Assembly: GCA_003164785.1 (NCBI GenBank)
Contig: PLUE01000069.1
Location: forward strand, 310,001-374,000
Direction of reading: 5' to 3'
DNA: 64,000 nt
Origin: Gammaproteobacteria bacterium
GTDB taxonomy: Bacteria > Pseudomonadota > Gammaproteobacteria > Steroidobacterales > Steroidobacteraceae
This document shows, in pieces, positions 61,346-64,000 of this stretch; the stretch's first letter is position 1, and each line of letters starts with the position of its first letter. Position numbers and translations under genes: made by a program. The notes under the pieces were generated by a model. The model saw only the letters and a program-made list of their open reading frames with translations, was not told where the DNA came from and did no database searches.

Positions 61346-62334
61346 GCGCCGAACTCGCGAGCCAGGGCGTTTTGTCGGTGACCGATCGATACGATTACCG
61401 CATGACTCCCTATTTGAGTTCGCTCCTGCAGGGTCGCGCCGCGGACGACCCGTTGTCACTGCAGTTTCTTCCCGATGTCCGCGAGATGCAGTCGCTGTCG
61501 TACGAGACGTCGGATCCCATCGGCGATGTGCCGTTCAGCCCGGTCAAGGGAATCGTGCATCGCCATCCCGATCGCGTCCTGCTGAAGGCGGCGCACGCGT
61601 GCCCCGTCTATTGCCGGTTTTGCTTTCGCCGCGAGATGATCGGGAGCAACGGCGAACCGTTGCTCGGGCCCGAGCTCGATGCGGCCATCGACTATGTCCG
61701 CGCACATCCCGAGGTATGGGAGGTCATTCTGACGGGCGGCGATCCCTTGTCGCTCTCCGGCCGGCGTCTCGGCGACATTCTGGAGCGCTTGGCATCGATC
61801 GAGCACGTGGGGGTTCTTCGCATTCACTCACGCGTGCCCATCATGGCTCCCGACTCCATGGATGAGTCCCGGCTGGCTTCATTGCTGCAGTCGAAGCCGG
61901 TGCATCTGGCCGTGCACGTCAATCATCCGGATGAATTGACCGACGCCGTGGTCGACTGCCTGCACCGCCTGTCCGGCCGCGGCGTGATGCTGCTCAGCCA
62001 GACGGTGCTGCTGAAGGGTGTCAACGATGAGGTGCGGGTGCTCGACGAATTGTTTCGTCGCTTGGTACGCTCGAAGGTGCGCCCGTATTATCTACACCAT
62101 CCCGATCTCGCCCCCGGCACGTCGCATTTTCGGGTTCCGATCGAAGTGGGTCAGGAACTCATGCGCCTGCTGCGCGGCCGGCTGTCGGGCCTGTGCCTGC
62201 CCACTTACGTGCTCGACATACCGGGCGGGTTCGGCAAAGTGCCGATCGGCCCGGCGTATGTCGGCGGCCGCCTGGCGTCAGGCGGGCGTGAGGTGGTCGA
62301 TAATCACGGCGTGCGGCACGCCTACCCCGAATGA
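61342..62334 (+). CDS. KamA-family radical SAM aminomutase (lysine 2,3-aminomutase / EpmB-like)
   Basis: 330 residues from a GTG at 61342. The radical-SAM cluster CPVYCRFC (C87, C91, C94) is typical, followed by EVILTGGDPLSLS. The PLP-binding lysine motif is DIPGGFGKVPIGP near the C-terminus. Length and the absence of the extra C-terminal extension fit EpmB or short KamA proteins. EpmB shifts the amino group of the lysine used to modify elongation factor P. No efp or epmA is present in this window. The start overlaps the upstream ORF's stop. Confidence 0.88.
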   Translation: MSAELASQGVLSVTDRYDYRMTPYLSSLLQGRAADDPLSLQFLPDVREMQSLSYETSDPIGDVPFSPVKGIVHRHPDRVLLKAAHACPVYCRFCFRREMIGSNGEPLLGPELDAAIDYVRAHPEVWEVILTGGDPLSLSGRRLGDILERLASIEHVGVLRIHSRVPIMAPDSMDESRLASLLQSKPVHLAVHVNHPDELTDAVVDCLHRLSGRGVMLLSQTVLLKGVNDEVRVLDELFRRLVRSKVRPYYLHHPDLAPGTSHFRVPIEVGQELMRLLRGRLSGLCLPTYVLDIPGGFGKVPIGPAYVGGRLASGGREVVDNHGVRHAYPE

Positions 62335-62347
62335 TCCTCGATCATTC
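62329..62347. other. Perfect hairpin at a convergent junction
   Basis: GAATGATC (62329-62336) and GATCATTC (62340-62347) are perfect 8-base arms with a 3-base loop. They cover the stop codons of the radical SAM gene and of the convergent EAL remnant. No T-tract follows, so a Rho-independent terminator is not proven; transcript ends on both strands could still be protected. Confidence 0.45.
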
Positions 62348-62644
62348 CGCGTCAGACGCCAGGAACTTGGCCTCGAACTGCGCCTTGGGCAAGGCCCTGC
62401 CGATCAAAAACCCCTGCATTTCATCGCAGTGCAACGTGCGCAGCACGCGGGACTGATCTTCGGTCTCGACTCCCTCGGCCACCGCCTTGAGACTCATCGA
62501 ATGCGCCAGGCTGATGATGGTCGATAGCAACGACAGCCCGGTGGGTCCGGTGGTCATGTCGAGCACGAATGAACGGTCGATTTTCAGCGTATCGACGGGC
62601 AGCTTCGACAGGTAACTCAGAGACGAGAAGCCGGCCGTGGCCCG
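62342..62644 (-). pseudogene. C-terminal fragment of an EAL-domain protein
   Basis: About 101 open codons read FSSLSYLSKLPVDTLKIDRS with FVLDM, then MSLKAVAEGVETEDQ and the terminal CDEMQGFLIGRAL. This is the second half of an EAL phosphodiesterase. The start of the domain with the EAL motif itself is missing; an in-frame TAA sits at 62645-62647 just before the fragment. It cannot hydrolyse c-di-GMP. Confidence 0.7.
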
Positions 62645-62713
62645 TTAATTCAAGGTTGAGACGGTCCTCTTTTTGAGGGCGGGAATCTGTGAGGCATTAC
62701 ACGGTTGGACATA

Positions 62714-63496
62714 TTACGCCGGCGACCGGGCGAGGCGATTGCGCCAGTCGTCCAACCATCGGAGGCCCGCGCCGGTGGGGCCGAGTGGGGAGTATTCCGC
62801 GCTCAGCCAGCCCGCGTATCCGGATTTCTGCAGGGTCGTGAGAAATGGCGCGAAGTCGGTATTGCCGGTCCCGGGCTCGTGCCGGCCGGGCGCATCCGCG
62901 AATTGGACATGCCGCACGATCGGCAAGCGACGCGCGAGCTCGGCCGCAGGATCCAGGCCCATTCGGGCGGCGTGGAAGGCGTCGAACTGCAGACCGATGC
63001 GGTGGCCACAGCGCTCGATCACGGCATGCGCATCGTCGAAGGAGTGGAGCAGGTAATTCGGCATGTCGGTCGAATTGAGCGGCTCGATCAGGACGTCGAC
63101 TCCCTCCCTCCCCAGGAAATCCGCCGCCAGGTCGAGGTTGTCGGCGTAGGTGCTCCAGCACGCATCGAGGTCGTCGGCCGATGTGACGGTCCCCGCCAGC
63201 AGGTGTACCTGCCGAACGCCGAGGGCCGCAGCATACGAGCGAATCAGAGGCAGCTGGTCGCGGAAGACATCCCGCATCTCCGGGCGTCCCGCGATGCCGA
63301 ACGGGTAGGTCTCCCGCAGGATCGGTCCGTTGATGAGCGCGGTCGGCATGCCGGCGGCGGCGGCGGCGAGATCGCGGGGTGATGCGTCCGGGGACTGCAT
63401 CTCGACGCCATCGAAGCCGGCGGCACGGGCCGCGGCGAAACGCTCGAGCAGCGGTAATTCCCGAAACAGGACGCTGATGTTGGCGGCAATCTTCAT
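62714..63496 (-). CDS. Hydroxypyruvate isomerase-like TIM-barrel protein (Hyi family)
   Basis: 260 residues of the AP-endonuclease-2/xylose-isomerase-like TIM barrel. Motifs include MKIAANISVLFRELPLLERF, FDGVEMQSP, the metal/catalytic glutamate in VLIEPLNSTDMPNYL, RIGLQFDAFHAARMG, VQFADAPGRHEPGTG and the final LSAEYSPLG glutamate. Members interconvert hydroxypyruvate and tartronate semialdehyde or act on related sugars. The downstream variation (PGTGNTDF where many have PGTGEINY) leaves the substrate open. Confidence 0.85.
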   Translation of the reverse strand: MKIAANISVLFRELPLLERFAAARAAGFDGVEMQSPDASPRDLAAAAAGMPTALINGPILRETYPFGIAGRPEMRDVFRDQLPLIRSYAAALGVRQVHLLAGTVTSADDLDACWSTYADNLDLAADFLGREGVDVLIEPLNSTDMPNYLLHSFDDAHAVIERCGHRIGLQFDAFHAARMGLDPAAELARRLPIVRHVQFADAPGRHEPGTGNTDFAPFLTTLQKSGYAGWLSAEYSPLGPTGAGLRWLDDWRNRLARSPA

Positions 63497-63515
63497 AGGG
63501 CGTCGCTGCGTCGGC

Positions 63516-64000
63516 TCATCGCTCGGCCGCTTCGGGCTCGATCCTGCACGCGACCAGAAATCGCGACACCATGTTGTAGGTGGCCACCACGCTCACGATC
63601 TCGACCAATTCCTGAGCATCCGGCATGACGCGCTGCAGGTCCTGCCAGACGGCGTCGTCCACCTCGATATCGAGCGTCATCGCGATGGTCAAGCGCATCA
63701 CGGCGCGCTCGCGCTCGCTGAACAGCTCGCGCTCGTCGGCGGCCGCCTCGAAATGCCGCAGCCGTCGCGCGGCGGCCGCGGACCCGCCGGCCCGGATGAA
63801 CTCCGGCTCATGTTGCGAGAACTCGTAGTCGGCGCCGTTCAGCACGGCCACGCCGCAGATCGCCAGCTCACGCAGCAAGGGCGCGACGCTCAAGCCACTG
63901 CGGATGACGCCGAGGTAATCGTTCCAGCCCCTGGCCAGAGGGGTGCTTCGCAGCAGGGTGCGGTCCAGATTCAGCAGACCGTCGCCGCGTCGCGAGCGGA
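63516..64000 (-). CDS. Carboxymuconolactone decarboxylase-family protein (partial, runs off the window)
   Basis: The frame is open from the window edge to 63516. It reads LNLDRTLLRSTPLARGWNDY, LGVIRSGLSVAP, ELAICGVAVLNGADYEF and QHEPEFIRAGG, the standard CMD/AhpD-like fold with an all-helical core. Later residues (DAQELVEIVSVVATYNMVSR) complete it. The N-terminus lies beyond position 64000. The usual CxxC of AhpD peroxidases is replaced by a segment with a single cysteine (LAICGVA), so a peroxidase role is not supported. Confidence 0.85.
   Translation of the reverse strand, partial: RSRRGDGLLNLDRTLLRSTPLARGWNDYLGVIRSGLSVAPLLRELAICGVAVLNGADYEFSQHEPEFIRAGGSAAAARRLRHFEAAADERELFSERERAVMRLTIAMTLDIEVDDAVWQDLQRVMPDAQELVEIVSVVATYNMVSRFLVACRIEPEAAER

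Noticed and set aside
62329..62347. Rho-independent terminator at the kamA/EAL junction
   Set aside because: The hairpin is perfect but lacks a following T-tract, so it is listed only as a hairpin.

Overview
The window is a gene-dense, high-GC chromosomal segment of 64 kb with no rRNA, tRNA, CRISPR or insertion sequence that I can see. Several features point to a Gram-negative proteobacterium: an LpxA-type acyltransferase, an RND/OMF efflux operon, a TonB-dependent receptor, an AlgE-like outer-membrane porin and periplasmic signal peptides. The mix of a hybrid kinase with a two-component propeller, c-di-GMP proteins, TonB receptors, carboxylesterases and FAH-family enzymes resembles high-GC gammaproteobacteria of the Steroidobacter/Xanthomonas-relative type. 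That placement is an inference from gene content, not a phylogenetic result.

Layout. 1-8.2 kb: end of an acyl-CoA/AMP ligase, then a heterotetrameric sarcosine oxidase operon (soxB-soxD-soxA-soxG) with an MFS transporter, and a divergent GlxA/GbdR-type AraC regulator. 8.3-12.8 kb: a collapsed class-III aminotransferase remnant, a TPR/ATP-grasp protein, a TonB-dependent receptor and a small secreted protein. 12.9-21.9 kb: alginate-export-like porin, RNA uracil methyltransferase, nucleosidase, an unknown protein, two tandem CmcJ/NvfI-type oxygenases, a frameshifted metallo-beta-lactamase-fold gene, an orphan LpxA and a PhnD-like binding protein. 22-31.8 kb: a secreted histidine/phenylalanine ammonia-lyase homologue lacking the MIO-forming triad, exonuclease III, an SDR, a purple-acid-phosphatase-like enzyme coupled to a LysR regulator, divergent ilvC, a type-B carboxylesterase and a secreted cupin. 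32-40.5 kb: glycogen-synthase-like GT4, FAH hydrolase, GNAT, class II UvrA, an SDR remnant, an MFS transporter and an MDR oxidoreductase. 40.5-49.8 kb: a MarR-RND-MFP-OMF efflux operon with a thioesterase tail fragment at its end, SDR and TetR genes with a divergent FAH gene, and CsbD. 50-60.8 kb: a methyltransferase; a three-gene signalling block (degenerate PAS-GGDEF-EAL protein, giant hybrid histidine kinase, REC-GGDEF-EAL response regulator); and a secreted subtilase with GYTWSQ tandem repeats. 61-64 kb: a chimeric small ORF coupled to a KamA-family radical SAM enzyme, an EAL remnant, a hydroxypyruvate-isomerase-like enzyme and a partial carboxymuconolactone-decarboxylase-family gene.

How it fits together. 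Sarcosine oxidase, its transporter and its regulator form a methylated-glycine catabolic unit. The efflux operon is complete with its own MarR repressor. The kinase/c-di-GMP block looks like a phosphorelay ending in cyclic-di-GMP turnover. A recurrent theme is decayed or collapsed genes (8341-8693, 19318-20230, 37795-37928, 40545-40712, 62342-62644, and possibly 60980-61345). The least expected item is the secreted ammonia-lyase homologue at 22033-23841: it keeps the family scaffold motifs but lacks both the MIO-forming ASG triad and the catalytic tyrosine of the QD.YS.R motif.
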